From NCBI GenBank assembly GCA_001804345.1, contig MHFU01000044.1:1-8522 (forward strand): 8,522 bases of DNA. The letters are read 5' to 3'. Below, one piece after another: positions 1-5,917 of this stretch; within the stretch, counting starts at the first letter, position 1; the number at the start of each line of letters is the position of its first letter. Below the pieces are notes generated by a model, which was given only the letters and a program-made list of their open reading frames with translations, did not search any database and was not told the DNA's origin. This DNA is from Omnitrophica bacterium RIFOXYB12_FULL_50_7 (lineage in GTDB: Bacteria > Omnitrophota > Omnitrophia > Omnitrophales > Aquincolibacteriaceae). The position numbers and the translations under genes were made by a program.

Positions 1-74
1 CCATACTGACGGACGGTGAGATCGCCGAAGATGTTGCCAGCGAGATCCAGGAAATGTTGAGGACCAGACCGTGA
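1..74 (+). CDS. C-terminal end of an upstream gene, possibly shikimate kinase
   Basis: An open frame enters from the left edge (first full codon at 3) and ends at TGA 72-74, leaving 23 residues. The tail contains TDGEIAEDVASEIQEML. This fits the usual end of shikimate kinases, where a TDG turn is followed by a helix of the form (S/P)EEVAEEIL. Shikimate kinase makes shikimate 3-phosphate, two steps after the AroB product, and aroK often precedes aroB. The stop overlaps the aroB GTG start in a GTGA arrangement, so the two genes are probably co-transcribed and translationally coupled. The visible piece is too short for firm naming; another aromatic-pathway gene is possible. Confidence 0.5.
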   Translation, partial: ILTDGEIAEDVASEIQEMLRTRP

Positions 75-1168
75 GAACGATACGAGTCAAGAGCTCGAAG
101 GGAAATTACAAGATCTGTGTCGGTCAGGGACTGCTATCGCAGGCTGGAGTTTTGGCGGCGTCTATTTTTTCTCCCGGGACAAAGCTTATGATTGTTTCTC
201 AGAAGAACCTCGCGCCTTATCTGAAGACAATCGCCTCGTCGTTTTCTAAAAAAGGATTTCAGGTCTTTTTCCATAAGCTTCCAGACGGTGAGATCGCAAA
301 ATCCGAGGCAGAACTGTTCCGGCTCTCCTGCGATCTTCTTGCCAAAGGATTTGAGCGCAGGGACGGGATCGTGGCTGTGGGAGGAGGTGTAGTGGGCGAT
401 CTTGCAGGGTTTGCGGCATCGATCTATTTGCGCGGCATCCGTTATGTGAATATTGCGACGACTTTGCTTGCGCAGGTGGACAGTGCGATCGGGGGGAAAA
501 CCGCGATCGATCTTAAAGAAGGAAAGAACCTTATGGGGGCTTTCTGGCCTCCAGCTCTTGTGATCTCGGATGCAAGAGTTCTTGGCTCTCTTCCACAGCG
601 GGAGCTTTGTGCTTCATTGGGAGAAGTTGTGAAATACGGGGTGATCCGCGATCCTGCTCTTTTCAATTTACTGGAGAAAAACTGCAAGAGGATCCTGCGA
701 AAAGATCTCGGGGCGATCGAAAAGGTGGTTCTTGCCTGCGCAAAGATCAAAGCCGGAGTGGTGAGTCGTGATGAGTTCGAGACGAAAGGGGAGCGTGCGA
801 TCCTTAACTACGGCCATACGTTCGCGCATGGAATCGAAGGGGCGCTCGGCTATAAGGGTCTAGTGCATGGAGAAGCAGTCGCGATCGGGATGATGATGGC
901 GGTGCAACTTGCTGCGGACCTTGGTCTTTGTTCACCAGAACTTCCCTGGCGTCAGATGAAGCTTCTCCTTTCCATGAAATTGCCCGTTTCGATCAAGAAA
1001 TTCAACTTAAGAACGGCAACGATCCTGAAAGCCATGATGACGGACAAGAAAAAAAACAAAGGGACGCTCTGTTTTGTCTTGCCGCGGCGCATCGGCCACG
1101 TCACCGTCGAAAAAGATATTTCCCTCGAAAGCATTCGCAAGATCCTCCGCCTCGCCGGCGCGAAATAG
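71..1168 (+). CDS. aroB: 3-dehydroquinate synthase AroB
   Basis: This cytoplasmic, NAD- and divalent-metal-dependent enzyme converts DAHP to 3-dehydroquinate, the second step of the shikimate pathway. The 365-residue length is normal for the family. Visible motifs are the nucleotide-binding GGGVVGD (residues 104-110), TTLLAQVDSAIGGKTAID (130-147, with GGK at 141-143), KNLMGAFWPP (152-161), GEVVKYG (184-190), NYGHTFAHGIE (246-256) and HGEAVAIG (266-273). By family analogy the metal ligands are E185, H249 and H266, all present. The DKKKNKG segment near 325-331 matches the conserved basic C-terminal stretch. The GTG start at 71 overlaps the upstream stop, which supports it. All key residues are intact, so it should be functional. 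Confidence 0.97.
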   Translation: MRTIRVKSSKGNYKICVGQGLLSQAGVLAASIFSPGTKLMIVSQKNLAPYLKTIASSFSKKGFQVFFHKLPDGEIAKSEAELFRLSCDLLAKGFERRDGIVAVGGGVVGDLAGFAASIYLRGIRYVNIATTLLAQVDSAIGGKTAIDLKEGKNLMGAFWPPALVISDARVLGSLPQRELCASLGEVVKYGVIRDPALFNLLEKNCKRILRKDLGAIEKVVLACAKIKAGVVSRDEFETKGERAILNYGHTFAHGIEGALGYKGLVHGEAVAIGMMMAVQLAADLGLCSPELPWRQMKLLLSMKLPVSIKKFNLRTATILKAMMTDKKKNKGTLCFVLPRRIGHVTVEKDISLESIRKILRLAGAK

Positions 1169-1182
1169 CCTCGCTTCAATTC

Positions 1183-1211
1183 CAGCCCGAGGGCTGCAGG
1201 GCGCGTTTTTT
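1183..1211 (+). terminator. Weak candidate terminator after aroB
   Basis: A 5-bp stem (1183-1187 with 1192-1196, loop CGAG) is followed after nine bases by a run of six T (1206-1211). The stem is short and the gap to the T run is too long for a classical intrinsic terminator. This is only a candidate for ending the aro operon. Confidence 0.25.
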
Positions 1212-1239
1212 CCGGAAGTTTATTTTAATGAAATAAATA

Positions 1240-1268
1240 TTGATTTAAATGCAATATTCAATTATGCT
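1240..1268 (+). promoter_or_regulatory. Candidate sigma-70 promoter for dprA
   Basis: TTGATT (1240-1245) and TATGCT (1263-1268) are separated by 17 bases inside an AT-rich stretch that contrasts with the flanking coding DNA. Each box matches four of six consensus positions. It lies about 57 bases upstream of the dprA ATG. The prediction is by eye only. Confidence 0.4.
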
Positions 1269-1324
1269 CTTTTCATGAAAAAACGAGGCTGTTTCATCCC
1301 ATTGCAGGTGAAAGGGTTCCATCC

Positions 1325-2611
1325 ATGACGTCCGCTGAGGAAGAAGAGATCCGGGCGTTCTTGATCTTGAACCGGCTAAGGATCGAAGGCCGGAGGCGGG
1401 CCGTTGTACTGCTCTCAGAAGGGAAAAGCGCTCGGGAAGTCGTGGAGCGTATGGAATCCGAGGACCTGCTGAAGGACCTTCCGGTTTTGGCCAACGAGTC
1501 TCCCTTTAATGCGGAAAAAGAGATCGAGCTTTGCACTCAAAAGGGGATCGATTTTCTTCTTTTTTCGGACCTGGATTATCCAGCCAGTCTCAAGGAAATC
1601 CCGGACCCGCCGCTTCTTCTTTATAAAAAAGGGACCTTGCTCGAGAATGACCGGAATGCCATCGCTATCGTGGGAACGCGGCATCCGAGTTTTTATGGGC
1701 GGACGCAAGCGAAACGTTTTGCCCAGGAGTTGGCCACAAGAGGTCTCACGGTCGTTTCCGGGTTGGCGCGTGGAATCGATCAGATTGCGCATGACGGTGC
1801 GCTTCATGTTTCTCACGGACGCACGATCGCGGTGATGGGGTGCGGGCTGGATGTGATCTATCCTAAGGAGCACGAGGGGCTTTTCAAACGGATCTCGGAG
1901 CGGGGCGCGGTCTTTAGCGAATATCCGCTTAGGACGCCGCCCTTGCCCGAAAATTTTCCGCGTCGTAATCGAATTTTATCGGGGCTGTCGTACGCCACGT
2001 TCGTGGTCGAGGCTCATTCGCGAAGTGGATCCCTCATCACAGCGCATCAGGCGCTTGAACAGGGGCGCGAGGTTTTCGCGCTTCCCGGGCCCGTGGATCA
2101 GCTAACCTCGCGTGGGACGCATCAACTCATTAAAGAAGGTGCCTGTCTCGTGGAAACGCCGGAGGATATTCTGCTCATTATGGCCGACCGGTTGAAATGG
2201 GAGAATAAGTTTGAGCCGGAGCTCTCGACGCCCGATGGACAAGAAACAGGAGATAACGGACAACGGACAACGGGCAACGGACAACGGACGACGGACGACG
2301 GTCAACGGACAACGGACGACGGACAACGGACAACGGACGATGGACAACGGACGACGGACGGACAACCGGCAGACGAGCAGGAGGTGAAGAATGAAATGGG
2401 GGAAAGACGTCTCCTGGGAGACATTCGGGACACTCCGCACGAGGACGGATCGGTCATTCCGGAGCTTCTCAAAGAGGAAGGTTCTCTAGGTCCGAACGAA
2501 ATACTGGAGTTTACCGGTCTTGAACCCGCGAAATTGCCGGCGTTACTGTTGAGGCTGGAATTAGCGAAGAAGATTAAACGGACACAGGATGGGAAGTATT
2601 CACTTACATAG
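1325..2611 (+). CDS. dprA: DNA-processing protein DprA with a heptapeptide-repeat linker
   Basis: DprA binds incoming single-stranded DNA during natural transformation and loads RecA. Residues 1-42 form a helical N-terminal region. The Rossmann-fold core spans about 75-290, with IVGTRHPSFYG (115-125), SGLARGID (145-152), AVMGCGLDVIYP (169-180), FPRRNRILSGLS (211-222), the EA..RSGSLITA block (229-240) and EQGREVFALPG (245-255). Residues about 377-428 fit the C-terminal winged-helix domain. Between them, at about 304-347, is a hydrophilic GQRTTDD repeat encoded by a 7-base tandem array (2254-2369); this is not a usual part of DprA, which makes the 428-residue protein long for the family. An AAAGGG ribosome site (1311-1316) lies 8 bases before the ATG. 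The gene is open throughout. Whether the repeat affects function cannot be seen. Confidence 0.95.
   Translation: MTSAEEEEIRAFLILNRLRIEGRRRAVVLLSEGKSAREVVERMESEDLLKDLPVLANESPFNAEKEIELCTQKGIDFLLFSDLDYPASLKEIPDPPLLLYKKGTLLENDRNAIAIVGTRHPSFYGRTQAKRFAQELATRGLTVVSGLARGIDQIAHDGALHVSHGRTIAVMGCGLDVIYPKEHEGLFKRISERGAVFSEYPLRTPPLPENFPRRNRILSGLSYATFVVEAHSRSGSLITAHQALEQGREVFALPGPVDQLTSRGTHQLIKEGACLVETPEDILLIMADRLKWENKFEPELSTPDGQETGDNGQRTTGNGQRTTDDGQRTTDDGQRTTDDGQRTTDGQPADEQEVKNEMGERRLLGDIRDTPHEDGSVIPELLKEEGSLGPNEILEFTGLEPAKLPALLLRLELAKKIKRTQDGKYSLT
2254..2369 (+). repeat. In-frame 7-base tandem array inside dprA (NCAACGG type)
   Basis: Fifteen head-to-tail 7-base units run from 2254 to 2358, mostly CAACGGA with CGACGGA, CAACGGG, CGACGGT, CGATGGA and TAACGGA variants, then a partial unit and a diverged CAACCGG. 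Fifteen units equal 105 bases, or 35 codons, so the reading frame is kept. Because 7 is not a multiple of 3, the array cycles through all frames and encodes a 7-residue repeat (GQRTTDD and close variants). The same unit recurs outside the gene at 2621-2647, 5918-5947 and, inverted, at 3106-3161. Confidence 0.95.
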
Positions 2612-2620
2612 AGCAAAGCG

Positions 2621-2647
2621 TAACGGTCAACGGACAACGGGCAACGA
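2621..2647 (+). repeat. Left heptamer array of the four-helix-bundle element
   Basis: The units TAACGG, TCAACGG, ACAACGG and GCAACGA follow one another 10 bases after the dprA stop. They have the same orientation and phase type as the array within dprA, so both may have come from one expansion or one insertion event. Confidence 0.85.
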
Positions 2648-2660
2648 GAGAATAAAAATT

Positions 2661-3101
2661 ATGGACAGGCAGAGGGTATTGTCAACGGCTCCGACGAAGG
2701 GTGTTGAGGGTGCAAGGATTTCATCCTCAGGAACGCCGAGAAGAGAGGTCAGTTCTTTCAAGGATCTCAAGGTATGGGAAAAAGGAATGTCGCTTGCCGA
2801 GCGGATCTATCATTTGACGGAGCAATTTCCGAGTTCAGAGAAATTCGGGCTCATTTCCCAACTTCGAAGAGCCGCGGTTTCCGTGCCCTCCAACGTTGCA
2901 GAGGGATACCGCCGCCGTTCCTTGAAAGAGTTCCAGCAATTCTTGAATATCAGCATTGGTTCTATCGGTGAGATAGAAACGCAGATCATCCTGGCAGGGC
3001 GTTTGCGATTTTTTCAAGCGTCGGAACAGAGCGCCCTTTTAGAGGACCTGGACCATTTATTGAGAATGACCATAAACCTTAAAACCAAGATGTGTCGTTG
3101 A
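2661..3101 (+). CDS. Four-helix-bundle protein, S23 / 23S rRNA intervening-sequence family
   Basis: The 146-residue product carries the family signature. SFKDLKVWEKGMSLAERIY (32-50) is helix 1. EQFPSSEKFGLISQLRRAAV (54-73) leads into helix 2, followed by SVPSNVAEGYRRRS (74-87) and FLNISIGSIGEIETQI (94-109) in helix 3; a last helix spans about 121-142. Family members are small basic proteins found in 23S rRNA intervening sequences and related in fold to the Avd accessory protein of diversity-generating retroelements; nucleic-acid binding is likely but the exact role is unknown. ATG 2661 is chosen, with a weak GAGAG at 2646-2650; ATG 2589 is in frame but overlaps dprA. About 31 residues precede the conserved domain, longer than usual. 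The TGA stop lies inside the downstream heptamer array. No reverse transcriptase or variable repeat is seen nearby. Confidence 0.85.
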   Translation: MDRQRVLSTAPTKGVEGARISSSGTPRREVSSFKDLKVWEKGMSLAERIYHLTEQFPSSEKFGLISQLRRAAVSVPSNVAEGYRRRSLKEFQQFLNISIGSIGEIETQIILAGRLRFFQASEQSALLEDLDHLLRMTINLKTKMCR

Positions 3102-3168
3102 CGGCCCGTTGCTCGTTGATCGTTGACCGTTGCTCGTTGACCATTGACCGTTGCCCGTCGCGTCCGCC
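3096..3168 (-). repeat. Right, inverted heptamer array of the four-helix-bundle element
   Basis: Eight contiguous 7-base units run from 3106 to 3161 with consensus (C/T)CGTTG(A/C), preceded by an imperfect CGTTGAC at 3096 and followed by a decayed unit to 3168. Read on the minus strand they are NCAACGG units, the same family as the left arm and the dprA array. The array overlaps the last codons and stop of the four-helix-bundle gene. Confidence 0.9.
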
Positions 3169-3237
3169 CATTTTTCCAACGTTAAGCTTCGGCGTGGGGA
3201 GGTCGTTACTAGATAGGGTCAGGACGGGAAAAAGGTT

Positions 3238-3266
3238 TTGACAGGCAGGTCTTTCCTCTATAGAGT
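3238..3266 (+). promoter_or_regulatory. Candidate promoter for the RDD-family gene
   Basis: A perfect -35 consensus TTGACA (3238-3243) is followed either by TATAGA (3259-3264, 15-base spacer) or by TAGAGT (3261-3266, 17-base spacer). It sits about 60 bases upstream of the ATG at 3325. The rest of the 3169-3324 gap shows no other feature except the AAAGGAG ribosome site at 3312-3318. Confidence 0.45.
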
Positions 3267-3324
3267 TTTGTGTGAAAACCATGTCTTGTTAAGAAACGAG
3301 TTCTTTCAACGAAAGGAGTCGAAG

Positions 3325-4029
3325 ATGGAAGGATTGGTTCCAGCGAGTAAGGTGAAGCGATTTGCAGCAGGGAACATTGACTTGATTGCCATGCCGATCA
3401 TTCTCGGTGTTGTTGTCGGTTTGGTGCTTTTAGCGGCTCCGGAGGTGGTACGCAGCATTGTGCTTGTGGTCGTCAATGTTATTTGGTTGGTATTTCGCGA
3501 TGCTGTTTTTTCAGTCGGCAGAAAAGGTTTTCTGAGGAAACCGCTCAATATAGCCGTATTGGCGATTAGCGTTATTGTGTTTATTGCTGTTGTTATTGCC
3601 AACCCCGCGACCTTAGCCGCTCTGTTTTTGCTGGTACCTTATTGGGTATTTTTAGTATTTCTGGTGCTCAATGAAAAAGGCGGAGACTTGAAAATCGTCA
3701 GCCTTACAGGGGAGAAGGTTACGTGGCTCCAAGCCTTGATCCGGAACATTTTTCTGATCGTGCCTTTTGCATTGGTCCCCGGGTACATTTGTGAAATAAC
3801 AAGATTGCTTATCAACACTTCGCTTTTGTGGCGCAGAATTGTTTATGCTCTTTGCGCGATTGTAGCCGTGGGTGTATTGATTTCTGTTATTTCGGCCGGG
3901 TTGCTAGCTATTTTGGGAGCGGTATTGGCTTTAGCCACAGCTGTTGTTTTTATTGTTTCGGATAAGGAAGCAGTGGCTTCCGGTCGTTTAGCTGATATTT
4001 GGGCCAAGACGCAGGTTGTTGAAGCGTAA
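3325..4029 (+). CDS. Diverged RDD-family integral membrane protein
   Basis: The 234-residue protein is almost entirely hydrophobic. Membrane segments are likely near residues 17-37, 42-57, 74-92, 95-115, 138-155 and two between 172 and 210. RDD-like features are VKRFAAGNIDL (10-20, with R12 and D19), FRDAVFSVGRKGF (57-69, matching the family's RDal-GrSlGK segment), LQALIRN (135-141) and the C-terminal LADIWAKTQVV (222-232, matching the LhDllagTrVv ending). RDD proteins are inner-membrane proteins, some linked to ion exchange, most of unknown function. It is longer than the typical core, with extra membrane segments. AAAGGAG (3312-3318) 6 bases before ATG 3325 fixes the start, although the frame is open further upstream. 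A strong hairpin terminator follows, so it is probably monocistronic. Confidence 0.65.
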   Translation: MEGLVPASKVKRFAAGNIDLIAMPIILGVVVGLVLLAAPEVVRSIVLVVVNVIWLVFRDAVFSVGRKGFLRKPLNIAVLAISVIVFIAVVIANPATLAALFLLVPYWVFLVFLVLNEKGGDLKIVSLTGEKVTWLQALIRNIFLIVPFALVPGYICEITRLLINTSLLWRRIVYALCAIVAVGVLISVISAGLLAILGAVLALATAVVFIVSDKEAVASGRLADIWAKTQVVEA

Positions 4030-4056
4030 GATCTTGTTCTTCAGAAGAATCTTTTC

Positions 4057-4099
4057 AAAAGGGGACAGGCATTCAGTGACTGCCTGTCCCCTTTTTGTT
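4057..4099 (+). terminator. Strong hairpin terminator made of a REP-like palindrome
   Basis: A perfect 15-bp stem (4057-4071 with 4081-4095) closes a 9-base loop and runs into a T-rich tail (4092-4099). Its core GGGGACAGGCA / TGCCTGTCCCC matches the ends of the larger element at 4619-4734, so this is a REP-like repeat that also has the shape of an intrinsic terminator for the RDD-family gene. The flanking A and T runs could allow it to work in both directions. Confidence 0.75.
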
Positions 4100-4121
4100 T
4101 AAAGACAAAAAAGGAGGCGCT

Positions 4122-4472
4122 ATGAATTGGTATATCGAGGTGTTGAAAAAATATGCGGTATTCAGCGGGCGTGCGCGTCGTACGGAATATTGGATGTTTT
4201 TTCTTTTCAACTTTGTGATCGCATTCGTACTCGGTTTCATCGAAGGGATTTTTAAAGGGCCCGGGGTTCTTTTTTGGCTCTACTCCCTCGCGATACTCGT
4301 TCCTGGCATTGCTGTCGCGATCCGAAGGCTTCATGACACCGGACGCAGCGGGTGGTGGATCCTGATCTCCCTTATCCCGGTGATCGGCACCATCGTATTC
4401 ATTGTGTTCATGGCCCAGGATAGCCAGCCAAACGAAAATCAATATGGCCCGAATCCGAAAGCAGCTGTCTAA
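4122..4472 (+). CDS. DUF805 family membrane protein
   Basis: The 116-residue protein has the usual DUF805 length and pattern. It shows FSGRARRTEYWMFFLFN (14-30), the central VPGIAVAIRRLHDTGRSGWW (60-79), and the ending IPVIGTIVFIVFMAQDSQ followed by NENQYGPNPK (104-113). Predicted membrane segments lie at about 25-42, 48-66 and 78-98. DUF805 proteins (YhaH-like) are small inner-membrane proteins of unknown function. ATG 4122 is preferred because AAGGAGG (4111-4117) lies 4 bases upstream; an upstream TTG in the same frame at 4095 falls within the terminator and lacks a ribosome site. It stands alone between two REP-like repeats. Confidence 0.92.
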   Translation: MNWYIEVLKKYAVFSGRARRTEYWMFFLFNFVIAFVLGFIEGIFKGPGVLFWLYSLAILVPGIAVAIRRLHDTGRSGWWILISLIPVIGTIVFIVFMAQDSQPNENQYGPNPKAAV

Positions 4473-4507
4473 CTAGAAGGATGTAAGCTTCTTGATGTTT
4501 GGGCTAA

Positions 4508-4582
4508 AATCCGAAGCACGGAAGAACTCTTCAATGACCAAGCGCCAAGAAACAATAACCAAATAATAACCAATAACTGGCC
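4508..4582 (+). repeat. A-rich degenerate heptamer array
   Basis: From 4534 the sequence breaks into 7-base units ATGACCA, AGCGCCA, AGAAACA, ATAACCA, AATAATA and ACCAATA, preceded by a related AATCCGAAGCACGG stretch (4509-4522). The units are less regular than the NCAACGG arrays but keep the 7-base step. No inverted partner is visible nearby, so it may be a remnant of a larger element. Confidence 0.55.
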
Positions 4583-4618
4583 TTTTGCAAAATGGGATCA
4601 TGGCGGGGTAACGCCCTC

Positions 4619-4734
4619 AGGGGACAGGCAGTACTGATTCTCTATCAAAAAATTAACGGGTAATCAGTACCGTCCAAGTCACCCTTCATGAAATGAAAAT
4701 TAAGACTTGGGCAGGCAGTGAATGCCTGTCCCCT
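4619..4734. repeat. REP-like element with 12-bp terminal inverted repeats
   Basis: Perfect 12-bp ends AGGGGACAGGCA (4619-4630) and TGCCTGTCCCCT (4723-4734) enclose two further stems: 4631-4639 with 4662-4670 (9 bp) and 4674-4680 with 4704-4710 (7 bp). The result is a possible three-way junction. The GGGGACAGGC ends match the hairpin at 4057-4095. Such palindromes are known for REP-type elements moved by REP-associated tyrosine transposases; none is encoded in this window. Confidence 0.7.
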
Positions 4735-4780
4735 AAGGACATCGGTCATTTTGCTAAGGTTCAGTTAAAGGAGAAAAATA

Positions 4781-5917
4781 ATGGAAGGCCAAGCCAGTAT
4801 CGGGGACATGTTCCGGTTCTCCTGGGCGAAGAGCCGGGAGATTCTTTTCCCGTTCAATTTCAAGCGCTGGTTCAAGATCATGATCATCGTCTGGCTTGCG
4901 GGGGTAGGGGTTCAGGGGTGCAGCTCGAATTTCGGAGATTTCGGAAAATTGGGGACGTCTTCTCCCATGGTTGATGTGTCCCGCCCTTTGCTCACAGTGA
5001 CGTCGACCACTTCCACTTCCGCAGCGGGTTCGGGAATGTCTGTTCCGGCACAAGTCCCAACGTCAGCCGAGATGCCATCACAAGAAGGCAAACGGACCCA
5101 GCCGCCGGCGTCGGTTCCATCGCCTAAAGTGGATTTCAGGAAATGGGCTGTATTTGTCGTGCCGGCGATCCTTTTGGGGCTTGTGTTGATGCTGGTTTTC
5201 ATGTGGATGGGCAGCCGGTTCAATTTTATCTTGCTGGACGTGATCGTTACGAAGAACGTGGCGATCAAGGAACAGTTCCGTGAGAACCGGGAGCTCGGGA
5301 ATTCTTTTTTTAAATGGGGTCTTGCTTTTGTCGGCGCGAGCCTTGGCTTTCTTCTGGTGATCGGACTCATCACCGTGGCGCTTATCGCTACCTTTAAAGG
5401 GAACGTCTTATGGGCAGGTTTGAGCGGAGTTCTGGGGGGGTTGGTTATTATCGCCGCGCTTTTTGCGATGGGGATCGTAGGCCTTGGGGCCCATCATTTT
5501 GTGACGGCTATTATGTACCGGGAAAAGATTCCTGCGATGAGCGCTCTGTATCAATTCTTTAGAACAGGCACCTTTACATTCGAAAAAGTGTTTCAATATC
5601 TTCTTGTAATCCTCGGACTTTCGATTCTGGCCTCGATCGTTCAAGGTCTTGTCAGTCTTCTCCTGGCGATGGGAGGTTTGATCGCGGGCGTCATCGCAGC
5701 TCTTCCTGGGATTTTTCTGATCAAAGCTCTCCCGATTTTAAAACTCCCGCTTATCATTCTCGGAGGCCTTGCGGCCATGGTGCTAATCCTGGCCGTGATC
5801 GTGGTGATTGGGATGGTGATGCTCCCGGTGGCAATTTTCTTCCGGGTATTCGCGTTGACGTATTTGACGCGCTTTTATCCTGAGTGTGATCTAATGGGGT
5901 TTACCGTAAATAAATAA
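4781..5917 (+). CDS. Polytopic membrane protein of unknown function (DUF7544-like pattern)
   Basis: The 378-residue protein starts with a soluble segment FRFSWAKSREILFPFNFKRW (11-30) leading into a membrane helix (31-47). A Ser/Thr/Pro-rich, probably disordered loop follows (about 48-118). At least five more membrane stretches lie at about 122-142, 179-203, 208-235, 271-310 and 323-350, and the end reads RVFALTYLTRFYPECDLMGF (355-374). The SWxxSREILF-PFNFKRWF opening and the ALTYLxxFxPExDL ending recall a family of uncharacterised bacterial membrane proteins (DUF7544-like), a match made from memory and not checked. VQGC at 44-47 after the first helix superficially resembles a lipobox. AAAGGAG (4767-4773), 7 bases before ATG 4781, fixes the start. 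A heptamer array begins directly after the stop. Confidence 0.7.
   Translation: MEGQASIGDMFRFSWAKSREILFPFNFKRWFKIMIIVWLAGVGVQGCSSNFGDFGKLGTSSPMVDVSRPLLTVTSTTSTSAAGSGMSVPAQVPTSAEMPSQEGKRTQPPASVPSPKVDFRKWAVFVVPAILLGLVLMLVFMWMGSRFNFILLDVIVTKNVAIKEQFRENRELGNSFFKWGLAFVGASLGFLLVIGLITVALIATFKGNVLWAGLSGVLGGLVIIAALFAMGIVGLGAHHFVTAIMYREKIPAMSALYQFFRTGTFTFEKVFQYLLVILGLSILASIVQGLVSLLLAMGGLIAGVIAALPGIFLIKALPILKLPLIILGGLAAMVLILAVIVVIGMVMLPVAIFFRVFALTYLTRFYPECDLMGFTVNK

Larger units (their letters stand above)
2621..3161 (+). mobile_element. Putative element: four-helix-bundle gene between inverted heptamer arrays
   Basis: A forward heptamer array (2621-2647), a four-helix-bundle gene (2661-3101) and an inverted heptamer array (3096-3161) form one compact unit immediately after the dprA stop. 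The left arm can pair with 3106-3132 as 22 Watson-Crick pairs, 3 G-T pairs and 2 mismatches over 27 positions. Known rRNA intervening sequences of the S23 family likewise carry this protein class inside a base-paired stem. Mobility is inferred: no target-site duplication or transposase is visible. Confidence 0.35.
4473..4780. other. Gene-free intergenic region made mostly of repeats
   Basis: No convincing gene lies in these 308 bases. The region contains a decayed A-rich heptamer array (about 4508-4582), a REP-like element (4619-4734) and the AAAGGAG ribosome site (4767-4773) of the next gene. No clear promoter for the gene at 4781 was found. Confidence 0.7.

Noticed and set aside
12..297. 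14-base direct repeat (12-25 and 284-297) in the upstream gene and aroB
   Set aside because: Both copies encode DGEIA in their own frames. PDGE(A) is a normal AroB motif, so this is most likely a coding coincidence.
2254..2369. CRISPR array
   Set aside because: The units are 7 bases, directly adjacent, with no unique spacers and no cas genes nearby.
2102..2637. Reverse-strand open frames across the dprA array reading PLSVVRC-type repeats
   Set aside because: They exist because most heptamer units are stop-free in all frames on both strands. No ribosome site or non-repeat domain supports them.
2589..3168. Diversity-generating retroelement, suggested by the Avd-like four-helix-bundle protein
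   Set aside because: No reverse transcriptase and no template/variable repeat pair are visible in the window. The protein fits the S23 intervening-sequence type as well or better.
3079..3282. Small reverse-strand open frame downstream of the four-helix-bundle gene
   Set aside because: Much of it is translated heptamer array, and its start lies inside the candidate promoter region of the + strand gene. No ribosome site or known domain was seen.
4619..4734. tRNA or other cloverleaf RNA
   Set aside because: The three-stem fold lacks a T-loop motif, an anticodon-type stem-loop and tRNA spacing. The ends match the REP-like hairpin at 4057-4095.
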